From: Bacteroidales bacterium
GTDB taxonomy: Bacteria; Bacteroidota; Bacteroidia; Bacteroidales; Rikenellaceae
Assembly (NCBI GenBank): GCA_910574205.1
Contig: CAJSYJ010000001.1
Span: 186,001-250,000, forward strand
Reading direction: 5' to 3'
Length of the DNA: 64,000 nucleotides
A program made the position numbers and the translations under genes. The notes beneath the pieces were generated by a model. The model ran no database searches. It worked only from the letters and a program-made list of their open reading frames with translations, and had not been told where the DNA came from. The first letter of the stretch is position 1, and every line of letters begins with the position of its first letter. Shown in pieces: positions 63,922 to 64,000 of this stretch.

Positions 63922-64000
63922 TTATTTCGTGTTCTTATAGTTTTCCGCCTGACGCGCAATGAGCTCCGCATCGTCGAAATAGTCGATGCGCATGGCGCGC
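63922..64000 (-). CDS. C-terminal end of a gene cut by the window edge
   Basis: Only the last 26 codons are visible, reading RAMRIDYFDDAELIARQAEN then YKNTK and a stop. The frame is open to the window edge and the ClC gene ATG follows 15 bases later on the same strand, so the two are likely cotranscribed. Not enough to name the product. Confidence 0.6.
   Translation of the reverse strand, partial: RAMRIDYFDDAELIARQAENYKNTK

Noticed and set aside
1..64000. CRISPR array, rRNA operon, insertion sequence, prophage or restriction system
   Set aside because: No regularly spaced repeats, rRNA-like sequence, transposase, integrase or methylase reading frame was seen on either strand.

Overview
The window reads as a chromosomal stretch of a Bacteroidales bacterium, most likely an Alistipes-like member of the Rikenellaceae (inference). 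Three things point there. Promoters recur with a -33 TTTG/TTG and a -7 TAnnTTTG about 19-21 bases apart, which is the Bacteroidota pattern. The gene families are typical of the group: type I MurB, IorA without a ferredoxin domain, secreted C10 proteases, FKBP-like lipoproteins, a DUF6150-type protein. Core genes are GC-rich with frequent ATA isoleucine codons. No phage, insertion sequence, CRISPR array or rRNA operon was seen. One tRNA gene is present, tRNA-Arg(CCG).

Region by region. 1-12.8 kb holds replication and repair plus cell-wall housekeeping: dnaE (5' end cut by the window), trxA, a leftward tilS-holA-class IV aminotransferase-like operon, murB, a DUF4301 gene, umuDC and ruvB. 13-17.2 kb holds the tRNA, a Xre/S24-like regulator, an orphan histidine kinase, lgt, an HU-like/SPOR fusion and a GtrA-like protein. 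17.3-28.9 kb holds alanine dehydrogenase, two FKBP-like lipoproteins, an alanine/sodium symporter, an S1/P1 nuclease, a secreted glycerophosphodiesterase, a PiT phosphate transporter overlapping an NCS2 permease, and a small repeat protein. 29.0-33.9 kb is a tight leftward operon of iorA, iorB, an aminotransferase and a CoA-transferase, consistent with fermentation of amino acids to (aryl)acetates.

34-48 kb holds a Tdh-type epimerase, a zinc/cation exporter, a rightward chain of overlapping small genes (DJ-1, YqaA-like, AlkD-like, C26 hydrolase, CYTH, PnuC-like), then a leftward run (Skp-like lipoprotein, c-di-AMP synthase, PspC protein, pfkA, adenosine kinase), ruvA, rpiB and typA. 48.0-53.7 kb is the accessory island. 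It has two copies of a module made of a C10 (streptopain/SpeB-like) lipoprotein protease followed 6 bp later by a ~220-residue lipoprotein, plus a third, broken lipoprotein copy and a truncated beta-barrel remnant. It is visibly more AT-rich than its surroundings. 53.8-64 kb returns to housekeeping and membrane genes: aroB, a TonB-dependent receptor with a hairpin at its promoter, era, a TPR protein, an MFS transporter with a long hydrophilic insert, and a ClC channel.

The most notable signals are two. The first is a pair of 78-base promoter repeats (22784-22861 and 23905-23982, opposite orientation) whose internal hairpin is kept by compensatory base changes and covers the -33 element. The second is the duplicated C10 protease/lipoprotein module, whose lipoproteins are candidates for dedicated protease inhibitors or partners.
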